Source: a virus
Length of the DNA: 49,120 nt
Direction: 5' to 3' (one strand)
Virus record (IMG/VR): IMGVR_UViG_3300008050_000070
Location: 1-49,120 of that record
Made by a program: the position numbers and the translations under genes. This document shows positions 1-8,542 of this stretch, piece by piece; within the stretch, counting starts at the first letter, position 1, and each line of letters begins with the position of its first letter. Below the pieces are notes generated by a model. That model was not told the DNA's origin, searched no databases, and worked only from the letters and a program-made list of their open reading frames with translations.

Positions 1-2
1 CA

Positions 3-395
3 TCATTCATAACAGATACGATAGGAACTTATACTGTAAGACTTACAGTCACTGATGACGATGGAGCTACAGCGTTTGATGTGCGAACATTTGTTGTTGC
101 CTCTCCAAATCAGGCTCCTACCGCAGATATAACGGGGCCAAGCATCGGTCAAACCGGCGCTCTTGTATATTTTCTAGGATCCAACTCGTTTGATCCAGAT
201 GGTTCGCTGGCGGCGTACGATTGGAGCATAACTCAGCAACCTCCGGGGTCATCTCCTGTATTCTCTTCCATAAACGGAGGAGTAGATAGGAAGTTTATAG
301 CAGATATCCCGGGCGTTTATCGTATAACATTAAGAGTGATGGATAACGATGGAGAGTGGAGCCCGATTGTTTTCCTTGACTTTACTGCAACTTAA
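3..395 (+). CDS. PKD-domain surface/tail protein, C-terminal part (5' end outside window)
   Basis: The reading frame is open from the first bases of the window and ends at 395, so only the last ~130 residues are visible. Two PKD-type immunoglobulin-like repeats can be seen. The first ends in a TYTVRLTVTDDDGATA strand. The second begins at NQAPTADITGP, has the SFDPDGSLAAYDW signature and closes with GVYRITLRVMDNDGEWS. PKD domains are extracellular beta-sandwich modules that bind proteins or sugars. In phages they occur in tail fibres and capsid decorations, so a virion surface role is inferred. A start at GTG 81 would cut the first PKD repeat and is less likely than an upstream start outside the window. 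Confidence 0.8.
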   Translation, partial: SFITDTIGTYTVRLTVTDDDGATAFDVRTFVVASPNQAPTADITGPSIGQTGALVYFLGSNSFDPDGSLAAYDWSITQQPPGSSPVFSSINGGVDRKFIADIPGVYRITLRVMDNDGEWSPIVFLDFTAT

Positions 396-410
396 AAATA
401 GGTAGTTTAT

Positions 411-767
411 ATGCTGGATGCCTATATAATGCTAGGCTGCAATGGTCACGTTGGAGATGATAACTTTACTTATTGCAATTCTGTTCTCAATCCGGTTGTT
501 GACCTTAAAAAAAATGGAGCTCATTCTAATGTTGCTCTAATGGATTTTTTGGATAATTCGTGTGGCCTATTCGACGGGGTGTGCTTAGATAGGAACAAGA
601 TAGTAAATATAATTAATATGCTATACAGAGATTTTGGAATATTGTCAGACGAATCTCTCCACAAGATTCAGGCGTTTATAAGAATGCACAAAATTTGTGG
701 CATTTATCTTATGTTACTTTTAAAGGAGGATTTTGAAGATGTCAGATTTAAAAATACCAACCAATAA
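411..767 (+). CDS. Hypothetical protein, 118 aa
   Basis: A 118-residue protein whose family I do not recognise. It starts at ATG 411 behind a weak AGGTAG Shine-Dalgarno-like stretch, 15 bases after the PKD gene. It has scattered cysteines (CNGHVGDDNFTYC, NSCGLFDGVC) and a predicted helical second half, with a hydrophobic stretch near GIYLMLLL. Its last ~29 bases overlap the next gene, whose ribosome-binding site lies inside it, suggesting translational coupling. No signal peptide or catalytic motif is evident. Existence is supported by tight packing with its neighbours. Confidence 0.6.
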   Translation: MLDAYIMLGCNGHVGDDNFTYCNSVLNPVVDLKKNGAHSNVALMDFLDNSCGLFDGVCLDRNKIVNIINMLYRDFGILSDESLHKIQAFIRMHKICGIYLMLLLKEDFEDVRFKNTNQ

Positions 768-1086
768 TCGCTATGTCGACTCGAAGAAGCGAGCACAGGG
801 AAAGGTTGAAAATGCATTCAATGACTTCAAGGAGCTAATGAATGACAAGACTCACCCGGACAATCAAACTCCGGGATATAAAAATAATGTTGTTGCAACA
901 TTAAATCGCTTGCTTTCTGCTGCAGATGAAATGGATTCGGCGAACCCCGGCGAAGGAATTTTTGGGTTAGTAATTTTGTGCCTTCGCTCTTCCTTGAAGC
1001 TTCGAGACGATAATTTAAGATTAGAGGTCGAGCTGAGAGATTTGAAGCGCGAAATTGGAAGACTAAAAAAGCAGAAAAGAAATTGA
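739..1086 (+). CDS. Hypothetical coiled-coil protein, 115 aa
   Basis: The start is placed at ATG 739 because an AAAGGAGGA Shine-Dalgarno (722-730) lies at ideal distance; an in-frame TTG at 733 is too close to it. The first ~80 residues are hydrophilic and helical. The last ~35 residues (LKLRDDNLRLEVELRDLKR and on) have a leucine-rich heptad pattern ending in a basic tail, typical of a short coiled coil that dimerises. I do not recognise a family. It overlaps the end of the preceding gene, and its stop codon overlaps the start of the next, so the three small genes probably form one translational unit. Confidence 0.65.
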   Translation: MSDLKIPTNNRYVDSKKRAQGKVENAFNDFKELMNDKTHPDNQTPGYKNNVVATLNRLLSAADEMDSANPGEGIFGLVILCLRSSLKLRDDNLRLEVELRDLKREIGRLKKQKRN

Positions 1087-1319
1087 CAGATAGAGACAAT
1101 ATTTTGGCGATGCTCTTGGAGATGGTCGACGAGGCAGCCTCCCTGGTCAGATCTCAGGAAGACCTGGGAAGGAAACTTTCAGTAGACATATCCGATGATC
1201 GTGCTTATACTGCTGTTGTGGCGTACAAGGCCGCCTTAGTCGATGCCGTTGAAAACATAAGGAATAATAATGATTTCCGCAAAAAAAGAAGTAATCTTCC
1301 AAAGGGAGGGGGTAGATAA
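1083..1319 (+). CDS. Hypothetical small protein, 78 aa (TTG start)
   Basis: A 78-residue, mostly helical, acidic protein with a basic C-terminal tail (FRKKRSNLPKGGGR). The TTG start at 1083 overlaps the preceding stop in a TTGA arrangement, which fits translational coupling; an ATG at 1110 is an alternative. Its 3' end overlaps the FtsK-like gene by 50 bases. No known domain is seen. The call rests mainly on position and coupling, so confidence is moderate. Confidence 0.5.
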   Translation: MTDRDNILAMLLEMVDEAASLVRSQEDLGRKLSVDISDDRAYTAVVAYKAALVDAVENIRNNNDFRKKRSNLPKGGGR

Positions 1320-2385
1320 GCTGTACTCTCTTCTTAAGTCGTTTAATATTGGGTGTGATTTTATATCCGTTGATAGTAGGGCGTTCTTTGACGTCTATGA
1401 CGTGAAGCTGTCCAATGGGACGAGAGCCTCGAAGGTAGGAAGAGTCCTGCCGGATATCGGTATGGCAATGCAGTCGTGCTCAACGCCCATAGGCCATCCT
1501 GTTATGAGGGAGGGCGTTTATCGAATAAGCATTCAAAGAGAAGAAATTAGATCACCAAATCTAATCGACGTAGTAAGTCTATTCGATGGAAAAATGGCTT
1601 CGCCAGCAGCCATCGGCACAGACTCTCACGGAGAGCCCTTGTTCGTAGATTTAAATACTCTACCAAATCTTCTTATCGGAGGGGTTCCTGGTTCTGGGAA
1701 GAGTGTTCTGCTGCACTCTATAATTTTATCATTGCTGAAGTCTAAGTCGGAAATATATTTGGTCGACCCAAAAATGGTTGAGTTTAATTCTTATGAAAAC
1801 TTTTCCCAAGTCTCAAGGATAGAGAACTCGGTAGAGGGAATGCTTGAAATAATAGATGAAATTTATGATATTATGAATTCCAGATTCATAAGATTCAAGT
1901 CCAAGTCGGCAAGGAATCTTCGTGAATATAATGATAGCGTTATTGCAAAAAAGGCACTCGCGCCGATAGTCCTGGTGGTGGACGAGTGGGCGGATATGGT
2001 GTTGCAATCTAATGATATTCAAAAGCCTTTATGCGCTATTGCGCAAAAAGGTCGAGCTGCCGGAATCTCTATAGTTCTAGCGACCCAGAGGCCTTCGTCG
2101 AAGGTCATCTCTGGGCTGATTAAGGCTAATTTTCCAGGAAGAATTGCGCTAAAGGTCGCCTCGGCTGTTGACAGTCGTGTAATTTTAGATGCAAAGGGGG
2201 CCGAGAATCTGACGGACGTTGGAATGGGGCTCTTTTTAGATGGAAGAGTATCTAGTCCGATAATGTTTCGTGCGCCATTTATAGAAAATGTAAAAGATGA
2301 AATTGAAAAATTATCCCTGAACCTTGAAGCCCATACAAGGAAAAAGACTTCATTCTGGGGAGGGCTCTTTAGAAGTGGGAGTTAG
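1270..2385 (+). CDS. FtsK/SpoIIIE-like DNA translocase ATPase
   Basis: A 371-residue P-loop ATPase of the FtsK/HerA superfamily. Walker A is GVPGSGKS at about residues 138-145. Walker B is VLVVDEWAD with D238 and E239. It is followed by the family-typical ATQRPSSKVISGLIKANFPGR segment, the VDSRVILD stretch and GAENLTDVGMG. These are hallmarks of the FtsK motor core, a hexameric double-stranded DNA pump. Unlike cellular FtsK there are no N-terminal membrane segments, and I see no C-terminal winged-helix gamma domain, so this looks like a soluble motor-only form. It sits directly upstream of the primase zinc-finger gene and SbcCD, which suggests a role in DNA replication, repair or segregation rather than packaging, since a separate terminase is present. 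The ATG at 1270 follows AAGGA at good spacing. Confidence 0.9.
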   Translation: MISAKKEVIFQREGVDKLYSLLKSFNIGCDFISVDSRAFFDVYDVKLSNGTRASKVGRVLPDIGMAMQSCSTPIGHPVMREGVYRISIQREEIRSPNLIDVVSLFDGKMASPAAIGTDSHGEPLFVDLNTLPNLLIGGVPGSGKSVLLHSIILSLLKSKSEIYLVDPKMVEFNSYENFSQVSRIENSVEGMLEIIDEIYDIMNSRFIRFKSKSARNLREYNDSVIAKKALAPIVLVVDEWADMVLQSNDIQKPLCAIAQKGRAAGISIVLATQRPSSKVISGLIKANFPGRIALKVASAVDSRVILDAKGAENLTDVGMGLFLDGRVSSPIMFRAPFIENVKDEIEKLSLNLEAHTRKKTSFWGGLFRSGS

Positions 2386-2911
2386 AAAGGACGATATAAT
2401 TAGGGGGGTTGGATTTTTAGATATTCTGGATCTGTTAAAGATAAGGCCAGAAAGAGTATCTTCTGGAAACTTTACCCACAGATGTTGCTGCCCATCTCCA
2501 GATCACAAGGGCGGTCGAGAGAGGACGAGCTCTCTATATATAGACTCGGTTAATAATAATTTTTATTGCTACGGCTGTTCGAGTAGCCACAATCAAATAG
2601 ACTTTTATATATTAGCAACAGGGTGTGACTTTATGGCAGCCCTCCGCGCACTAGAGCCATTAATTGATCACTCAAAGACCGACAAGTCCGGGGTGATAGT
2701 GACTAAGCCGTCTACTTTTTCATCGCTGATGGATATATCTGTTTTCTTTCGAAGTCTCCAGGAGAGGTATCCGAATGACGAAGAGTGGATAATGACACTA
2801 ATGAAGAGGACTGACCACCACATTGAAAGCATTGGCCAGAATGAGGCCAAAAAATGTAAAGCACTCCTCTCTGAAGTAAAGAGAGTGTGCAAAAAGAGGT
2901 ATAATAAATGA
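2375..2911 (+). CDS. Primase CHC2 zinc-finger domain protein (split DnaG, N-terminal half)
   Basis: About 178 residues. The zinc-binding domain matches the DnaG CHC2 fold: CPSPDH (C39, H44) followed by FYCYGC (C65, C68), then a helix equivalent to DnaG's DFL segment (IDFYILATG). In DnaG this domain recognises template sequence for primer synthesis. No TOPRIM catalytic domain follows. The C-terminal ~90 residues are helical and unrecognised. The catalytic half appears to be the separate gene at 27761-28504, so primase is split. I place the start at GTG 2375, preceded by GGGGAGGG; an upstream TTG at 2324 would overlap the FtsK-like gene by 62 bases. The stop overlaps the SbcD-like start (ATGA). 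Confidence 0.8.
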   Translation: MGVRKDDIIRGVGFLDILDLLKIRPERVSSGNFTHRCCCPSPDHKGGRERTSSLYIDSVNNNFYCYGCSSSHNQIDFYILATGCDFMAALRALEPLIDHSKTDKSGVIVTKPSTFSSLMDISVFFRSLQERYPNDEEWIMTLMKRTDHHIESIGQNEAKKCKALLSEVKRVCKKRYNK

Positions 2912-4071
2912 GAGTAGTTATTTGCGGAGACTCACACATAGGGGCGGTCTTTGGCCTTGGAAGAACAAAGGACGCCGGCGGTAACACGAGGATAGATGAT
3001 TACGAGAAGAGTCTAAATCATATTATAGATCACTGTATAGATACAAGTGTAGATGTTTTTATTCAAACCGGAGACTTGTTTGAGCACAGAAACCCAACTC
3101 CAGAGCATATTGATATAGCAAATCGAGCTCTCAAGAGGTTGTCTAAAGCGAATATTGCTACTGTTGTAATTATGGGAAACCATGACTACAGAAGGAGCGG
3201 GGATTCATTTACGAGTTCAATTACATCGCTCCCAGCGAAAGACTACCCCAATGTCAGGCTGATTGTAGAGCCAGAGGTTGTAACCTTTTTTAATTCAAAA
3301 AATGAGGGAGTAAACATCTTGTTAATGCCATACCGAGACAAAAGAATGTATGCGGGAGAGTCCTGCGCAGAGCGGTCTGCCGGATACGAGGCTCACGTAA
3401 GAGAATTGTGCAGATCTGTGGATAACAAGTCTCCGATAATGGCCGTCGGGCATAACTTTTATTACGAAGGAAGCTATAACGACTATGGCGGATCGGAGAT
3501 CCTGGTTAACGCAAATTGCTTTGAGACATGCGACCTATCGGTGATGGGACACTTGCATACATTTAGAATTCTTAAGAAAAAGAATCCACCATCAATTTAC
3601 GTAGGCTCTATGGAGCGTACGAACTTTGGAGACGCCAACGTCGATAAGTACTTTATCGATTATGACGTGGTAAATAAAAAGGTAAATTTTCATAAAGTTC
3701 CCACGAGAGACCTGATCGATTCGGTTATTGATATTTCTGATGCAACCTTTGCCAACTGCAAGGACAGGATAGAGGAGGAGGTCTCAAAAATCGACATGAA
3801 AGACAAGATTGTAAGGCTGAAGGTTTCAGTAAAAGAGTCTGTGCTTCCAGCTGCGGATAAGCTTTACGTTCAAAAGCTAGCAAGAGATGCTGGTGCGTTT
3901 TTCGTCTCCAGGGTAACGGTAGAGCCGGTAATAGTAAGAATTATAAGAGATAATGATATCTTAGATCATGAAGATGATTATGAAATGTTTTCGGCGTTTA
4001 TCGCTAGCCAGGGCATTGAATCGAAAATGAAAGAGAAGCTTTTATCTGAAGCGAAAAAGATTATAGGATAA
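2908..4071 (+). CDS. SbcD/Mre11-like exonuclease subunit (T4 gp47-like)
   Basis: A 387-residue calcineurin-like metallophosphoesterase. The five metal-binding motifs appear in order: GDSHIG near residue 7, GDLFEHRNP near 57, GNHDYRR near 91, GHNFYYEG, and GHLHTF. This is the pattern of SbcD/Mre11/T4 gp47 nucleases, which use two manganese ions to degrade DNA ends. The partner ATPase gene (SbcC/gp46-like) starts three bases after its stop, so the two are made together and should form the end-resection complex that feeds recombination-dependent replication. The start ATG overlaps the previous stop (ATGA). The C-terminal ~120 residues, after the nuclease domain, are the region that caps the domain and contacts the ATPase in this family. 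Confidence 0.93.
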   Translation: MRVVICGDSHIGAVFGLGRTKDAGGNTRIDDYEKSLNHIIDHCIDTSVDVFIQTGDLFEHRNPTPEHIDIANRALKRLSKANIATVVIMGNHDYRRSGDSFTSSITSLPAKDYPNVRLIVEPEVVTFFNSKNEGVNILLMPYRDKRMYAGESCAERSAGYEAHVRELCRSVDNKSPIMAVGHNFYYEGSYNDYGGSEILVNANCFETCDLSVMGHLHTFRILKKKNPPSIYVGSMERTNFGDANVDKYFIDYDVVNKKVNFHKVPTRDLIDSVIDISDATFANCKDRIEEEVSKIDMKDKIVRLKVSVKESVLPAADKLYVQKLARDAGAFFVSRVTVEPVIVRIIRDNDILDHEDDYEMFSAFIASQGIESKMKEKLLSEAKKIIG

Positions 4072-4074
4072 TTA

Positions 4075-7000
4075 ATGATTCCACTTAGTTTGAAGTTAAA
4101 AAACTTTTTCTCTCACGCAGATAGTGAGATTGATTTTTCCCAGTTCCAGTCGGTACTCCTGATTGGAAATACAGAGGGAGATTATGGAAAGTCCAACGGG
4201 TCCGGGAAGTGCCTTTCTGGGGATACGATTCTGACCGAGGCGTTTTCTGGAGAAAAGATAACCGTCAAAGATCTCCATGAGAACTTTAAGGAGTTCTGGA
4301 TATGGGGGTTGGACGAAGACCTCCTTATGCGCCCAGTGGAAGTTGAAGCAACGCACCTGTCCGGAGAAAAGGACATCTTAGAAGTAGAGATGACCTCTGG
4401 TGGTATCGAGAGAGTTTCCCGTACCCATCCCGTAATGATATCCGATACGGAATGTATACCTGCCGAAGATTTGATCGTCGGGGACTTTGTTGCCTCCCCA
4501 CGCGCACTGCCCGTAGTCAATCCCCGTTCTTCAATGAGGATCGAAGAGGCTCGGCTTCTCGGCCTATATGCGGCGGAGGGCGGGCTTACTGGTACATCGT
4601 GCAACTTTACGAACACGGATGACGAGATTATAAGCATTGCTCACAATGACGTACAGAGTATTTTTGGCGCAGACCTATCCCGGCGGGGAATAACATACTC
4701 CTTGGTAATAACGAAGAACATTAAGGACATAAGAAGGCAAATTTTAGATAGAATGATACAGATCGGCCTATCTTTAAAGAAGGAATCGCCATCAAATCAT
4801 AAAAGAATTGAATCTCTATCCAGCACCTTGTGCTACGATAAGCTTATTTCTTATGATGATTCTAATCTTACATCGCTAGCCAAAGTTGCAAATTCTCCGA
4901 GGACGGCTCGTGAGTTTTTGTCAAAGCATGCTCTTTGGGGGAGCCTCGCTATAAACAAAAGAGTCCCAAGAGCAATCTTTTCGGAATCAGAAGAGAATGT
5001 AGGCGCTTTCGTTGGAATGTTCTTTTCCGGCGACGGGTACGTCTCTTCTTCTGACAGTTCATCTCCGGAGGTTTCTATCGGTCTCGGCTCCAAGGGGTTT
5101 GTATACGACCTTCAAGAGCTCTTTTTGAGATTTGGAATAAAGGCATCAATAAGGTACAAGCGAGTTGCCGACAAGTACGATTCATGGGTCTTGTCGATTC
5201 ATTCGAATTATAATAATATTTTAAAGTTTTACAACCTTGTCGATGGTCATGTTTATGGGCCGAAAAGATCGAGGATAGATACCCTGATCGCCTCCTCTCG
5301 AAAGAGGAAGGCGAATCCTAATCGTGATGTCATTCCATCTTCCCTCTTCTGCGGGGAGATAATAGAAGGAATTGAGTCTGGGGGGCTGCGAGGGCATCGG
5401 TCAGAACTGAGGCTTACTAAGAGGCAGCTGTCCCAATCTAACATGTCCAGGGAAAGACTGGGTAAATATGCCGACGCCCTGGGAAGCAATAGGCTCCGGA
5501 GCCTTAGCGAGTCTGATATATACTGGGATAAAATAAAGAGAATCGATAGTATCGGCAAGGCTCAGACTTATGACATACAGGTTGGAAATGATACTCATCT
5601 ATACGCCCTGAATGGATTTATTACGCATAATTCGTCAATTTTCGAAAGCATGCTTTGGGTGCTTTTTAATAAGGCAAGGTCGGCCATGATGGACGACATA
5701 GTCCTGTGGGGAGAAACTTCGTGCTGCGTGGAGTTTGAATTTCAACATAATAATCGAGTGTATCGAGTTATAAGAGAGAGAAACAGGGGGAGCTCTACTT
5801 CAACCGTGGAGTTGGCTCAAAAAGATGATACTGGAGCCTGGAAGGATCTCTCTGGATCTACTTCTGGTGCTACAAATAGCAGCATAGAGGAGCTTATTGG
5901 GCTTGATCACAAAACATTTACAAGCTCTATATATTTTCGTCAAAATGATATATCAGAGTTTGCAGAGGCGGATCCGTCTAGAAAGAAGGATATTCTAAAG
6001 TCTATAGTTGACATCTCTAGATGGGATTCTTACGAGAAAGAGGCCAAGAAAAAAGCTCGATTATTAAAATCAGAAACTGACATATTAGAGGCGGCAGTTA
6101 GCACCTATGCAGAGACGGTCGAAGACCTGGGAGATGCGAGTGCTGAGTTAAAGGAGGTGACGACAATAGTCGCAAATGCAAAGAAGGAGTTGTCAGCAAC
6201 CAACAAGCATCTTGAGGGCCTTGTCTCTCAATATTCCAATATGAAAAAAGCTCTTGATACAGATAAATACGATAAGATCTTAGAGTCAATCGCAGCTCTC
6301 GAAGAGAGGGAGGCAGATCTTTCTGGTGATGCAAATGAGCTTAGCCAGCAGGTTGAAGACAAGACAGATGAAGTAGATGCCGAGCAGAAGAAAATTGAAG
6401 AAAAGAGAGCATCATTATCTCAGTTATCAAAAGTAGAAAGTTGTGATGATAAACTCTCAGAACTTAGAGAGGAGCTAATATCCTTATCTTCGTCAGGATC
6501 CTCTGCAAAGGATGCGCTAGGGTCTCTTAGTGAGATTCACATAACTCCGGGCGAGTGCTATGTGTGCCATCAGGCTATTGAGTCGTCCCTGTACGAGTCC
6601 CTGAGAGATGATCATAAGGAAAAGTCAGACCGCTATTCCGAGTCAATGACTCGAGCTGCATCAAAGATTAGGATTGTAAAAAAGAGCATCTCAGATTATG
6701 AGGGGTATAAGAAGGAAAACTTAAGAATAGACACCCTGGAAAAGGAGCTGTCATCTTTTGAGTTCCGCCACTCAATTTTGAGCGAAGGGCTCGAGAGAGA
6801 GAAGAAGAAGCTGATAGAGCTGAAGCGTGTACTTGGAAACGTTAGTTCGAAGTTGTCTGTAAATAAAGATATATTAAAATCCCTTCAAAACTCCGACTTC
6901 CAGGTTCTTAGAGATAAGGTTAAGGACCTAAAAGATCGACGCGAAGACCTTGACTCTATCATTTCTGGTAACTCCGAAGATGTCGGAAGGCTAACAGAAA

Positions 7001-7602
7001 GGGTCTCTCAGCTCGAGCAGTCGGTAAAAGATATGAGAGGAAAGAAGACATCTTTGTCATCTAAGCTTAAAGATATATCTTTATTTAAAAGTATGTCAAA
7101 AATGATGGGCAAGAACGGAATTCAAACCATTCTTTTGGACGGAATCATTGAAGACCTAGAGTCTTCGTCAAATAAGATTTTATCATCTATCTGTAATGAG
7201 CCATCAACAATAACCCTAGAGACGCAAAGAACCGGATCAGATGGGGTCTCTACGGTGGAGACTTTGGATCTTAAGGTTAAAAAAGATGGAGTACTACACG
7301 GGTTCAAGTCGCTTAGTGGTGGAGAAAAGTTTCGAATATCCTTGTCGCTTCGGGTGGCCTTGAGCGATCTTTCCAGCCGCTACGGGGGCTCCTCGCTGGA
7401 GTTTTTGCTGCTGGACGAGGTGAACTCCCCCTTGGACCGCTTCGGCGTTGAGACGCTATTTGTGAGCGTTATTCGTGCGCTAGAGGCTCAATATAAAATC
7501 ATGGTGATAACCCACGACGAGACGCTTAAGGAAAAGTTTGATCACGTTATTGATGTAACGAAGGTGAATGGGAAAAGTTCGATCGACTTTTTGGCCAGAT
7601 AG
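4075..7602 (+). CDS. SbcC/Rad50-like ATPase (T4 gp46-like), intein-containing precursor
   Basis: A 1175-residue precursor. Removing a 474-residue intein (residues 46-519) gives a ~701-residue Rad50/SbcC/gp46-type SMC-like ATPase. The spliced Walker A would read NGSGK-SS. Long coiled coils follow, with a zinc hook CYVC (C828, C831 of the precursor) in the middle. Near the C-terminus are the ABC signature LSGGEKFR, the Walker B FLLLDEVNSPLD and the ITHDE switch region. With the SbcD-like nuclease just upstream it should form the DNA-end resection machine. The ATPase cannot bind ATP until the intein splices, because the insertion separates the P-loop lysine from its serine. The start ATG follows the SbcD stop by three bases. 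Confidence 0.95.
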   Translation: MIPLSLKLKNFFSHADSEIDFSQFQSVLLIGNTEGDYGKSNGSGKCLSGDTILTEAFSGEKITVKDLHENFKEFWIWGLDEDLLMRPVEVEATHLSGEKDILEVEMTSGGIERVSRTHPVMISDTECIPAEDLIVGDFVASPRALPVVNPRSSMRIEEARLLGLYAAEGGLTGTSCNFTNTDDEIISIAHNDVQSIFGADLSRRGITYSLVITKNIKDIRRQILDRMIQIGLSLKKESPSNHKRIESLSSTLCYDKLISYDDSNLTSLAKVANSPRTAREFLSKHALWGSLAINKRVPRAIFSESEENVGAFVGMFFSGDGYVSSSDSSSPEVSIGLGSKGFVYDLQELFLRFGIKASIRYKRVADKYDSWVLSIHSNYNNILKFYNLVDGHVYGPKRSRIDTLIASSRKRKANPNRDVIPSSLFCGEIIEGIESGGLRGHRSELRLTKRQLSQSNMSRERLGKYADALGSNRLRSLSESDIYWDKIKRIDSIGKAQTYDIQVGNDTHLYALNGFITHNSSIFESMLWVLFNKARSAMMDDIVLWGETSCCVEFEFQHNNRVYRVIRERNRGSSTSTVELAQKDDTGAWKDLSGSTSGATNSSIEELIGLDHKTFTSSIYFRQNDISEFAEADPSRKKDILKSIVDISRWDSYEKEAKKKARLLKSETDILEAAVSTYAETVEDLGDASAELKEVTTIVANAKKELSATNKHLEGLVSQYSNMKKALDTDKYDKILESIAALEEREADLSGDANELSQQVEDKTDEVDAEQKKIEEKRASLSQLSKVESCDDKLSELREELISLSSSGSSAKDALGSLSEIHITPGECYVCHQAIESSLYESLRDDHKEKSDRYSESMTRAASKIRIVKKSISDYEGYKKENLRIDTLEKELSSFEFRHSILSEGLEREKKKLIELKRVLGNVSSKLSVNKDILKSLQNSDFQVLRDKVKDLKDRREDLDSIISGNSEDVGRLTERVSQLEQSVKDMRGKKTSLSSKLKDISLFKSMSKMMGKNGIQTILLDGIIEDLESSSNKILSSICNEPSTITLETQRTGSDGVSTVETLDLKVKKDGVLHGFKSLSGGEKFRISLSLRVALSDLSSRYGGSSLEFLLLDEVNSPLDRFGVETLFVSVIRALEAQYKIMVITHDETLKEKFDHVIDVTKVNGKSSIDFLAR
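4210..5631 (+). mobile_element. Intein with LAGLIDADG homing endonuclease in the SbcC-like P-loop
   Basis: An in-frame protein intron of 474 residues. It begins with Cys1 (CLSGDTILT, splicing block A) and has a block B RTHPVM histidine. It ends with the block F/G pattern YDIQVGNDTHLYALNGFITHN, and the first downstream residue is Ser+1. These residues meet the requirements for standard self-splicing. Two LAGLIDADG-type motifs, LLGLYAAEGGLTG and FVGMFFSGDGYVS, mark a probably active double-motif homing endonuclease between the splicing blocks. The insertion lies exactly between the lysine and serine of the Walker A motif, a highly conserved target typical of inteins. Confidence 0.95.
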
Positions 7603-7635
7603 TTACTAATTTTATTGATTATCTTAGAGGTAACA

Positions 7636-8532
7636 ATGTCCGGAATAGTCTTAACGCTAACAGAGAGTGAGAGAGAGCTTGTATCTGGAATTCCAGAGTA
7701 CGTAGAGTTTGATACAAATGTTCCTGCAACAGTATTTTATACGCTAGATGGCACCACGCCGGACTCATCATCTTTGATGGCCGCCGAGCGAATATACTTG
7801 CCAACGTCAGGGGCGTCTGTTGCGCTGGCTGCAATTGCCATATCTGGAGGTATATCTTCTTCGGTGTTAGAGGAGGAGTATATTACAGATAGCACCGATC
7901 TGTCTGGCCCAAGGCACCTTGGAGATGAGGGCATAAGCATTCTTCCGTTCGGAGAAGATGCGGTGGATAATATGTCATATTTAATTGACGGAGGAAAGGC
8001 ACAAGAGACCTCTATAGATTTTTCTTCTTTAGATATTTCGGCATCGGAAACAAGCAAAAGCGGAACTCCAAATGAAGGAGGCCTTAGTGTTGATTTCATA
8101 AAAAAAGCCATAAGCTCAGATATGGAAACAGATTTTTATGGAAAAAGAACTACGGTAAATGATATAAGCTTCAATCCAAAGGCCGGAGTAATCGTAATTG
8201 ATGGAACCTCGAAAGAGAAAGCAGAAGAACAAGTGGTCAAAATTGTGAACCGTGCTTATAATAATCTAGATACAGTATCAAAGTTTTATGACGAAAATTG
8301 GAAGCAACAAGAGCAAGTTATTACTGGTAACTTAGTAAGGAGCATCTATAATCCGCAAACAGGGATTATAGCTTTTTTTTACTGGGAGAGCAAAGAGTCA
8401 AGATGGCTTGTCTCTAAGCAAAAGGTTGATCCAAAAGAGTTTAAATTAAAACATTCATCCGGCGGCCGCCGGGGTGCTGGTCGTTTTGTCTATCGATGGA
8501 TTCAAGAAAGGCCATCTTCTAAAATATTCTAA
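7636..8532 (+). CDS. Hypothetical protein with Fn3-like/chitobiase C-terminal (CHB_HEX_C_1) domain
   Basis: The ATG at 7636 follows TAGAGG at close spacing and is preferred to TTG 7615, giving about 298 residues. Residues ~20-75 contain TVFYTLDGTTPDSSS, a signature of the Fn3-like CHB_HEX_C_1 fold found in surface and carbohydrate-associated proteins. A middle, low-complexity acidic region follows. The C-terminal half (PKAGVIVIDGTSKEKAEEQV onward, ending in the basic HSSGGRRGAGRFVYRW) is unrecognised. Such beta-sandwich domains are common in virion proteins, yet the gene lies between SbcC and a PD-(D/E)XK nuclease. Its role is unknown. Confidence 0.75.
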   Translation: MSGIVLTLTESERELVSGIPEYVEFDTNVPATVFYTLDGTTPDSSSLMAAERIYLPTSGASVALAAIAISGGISSSVLEEEYITDSTDLSGPRHLGDEGISILPFGEDAVDNMSYLIDGGKAQETSIDFSSLDISASETSKSGTPNEGGLSVDFIKKAISSDMETDFYGKRTTVNDISFNPKAGVIVIDGTSKEKAEEQVVKIVNRAYNNLDTVSKFYDENWKQQEQVITGNLVRSIYNPQTGIIAFFYWESKESRWLVSKQKVDPKEFKLKHSSGGRRGAGRFVYRWIQERPSSKIF

Positions 8533-8542
8533 GGAGCTACTT

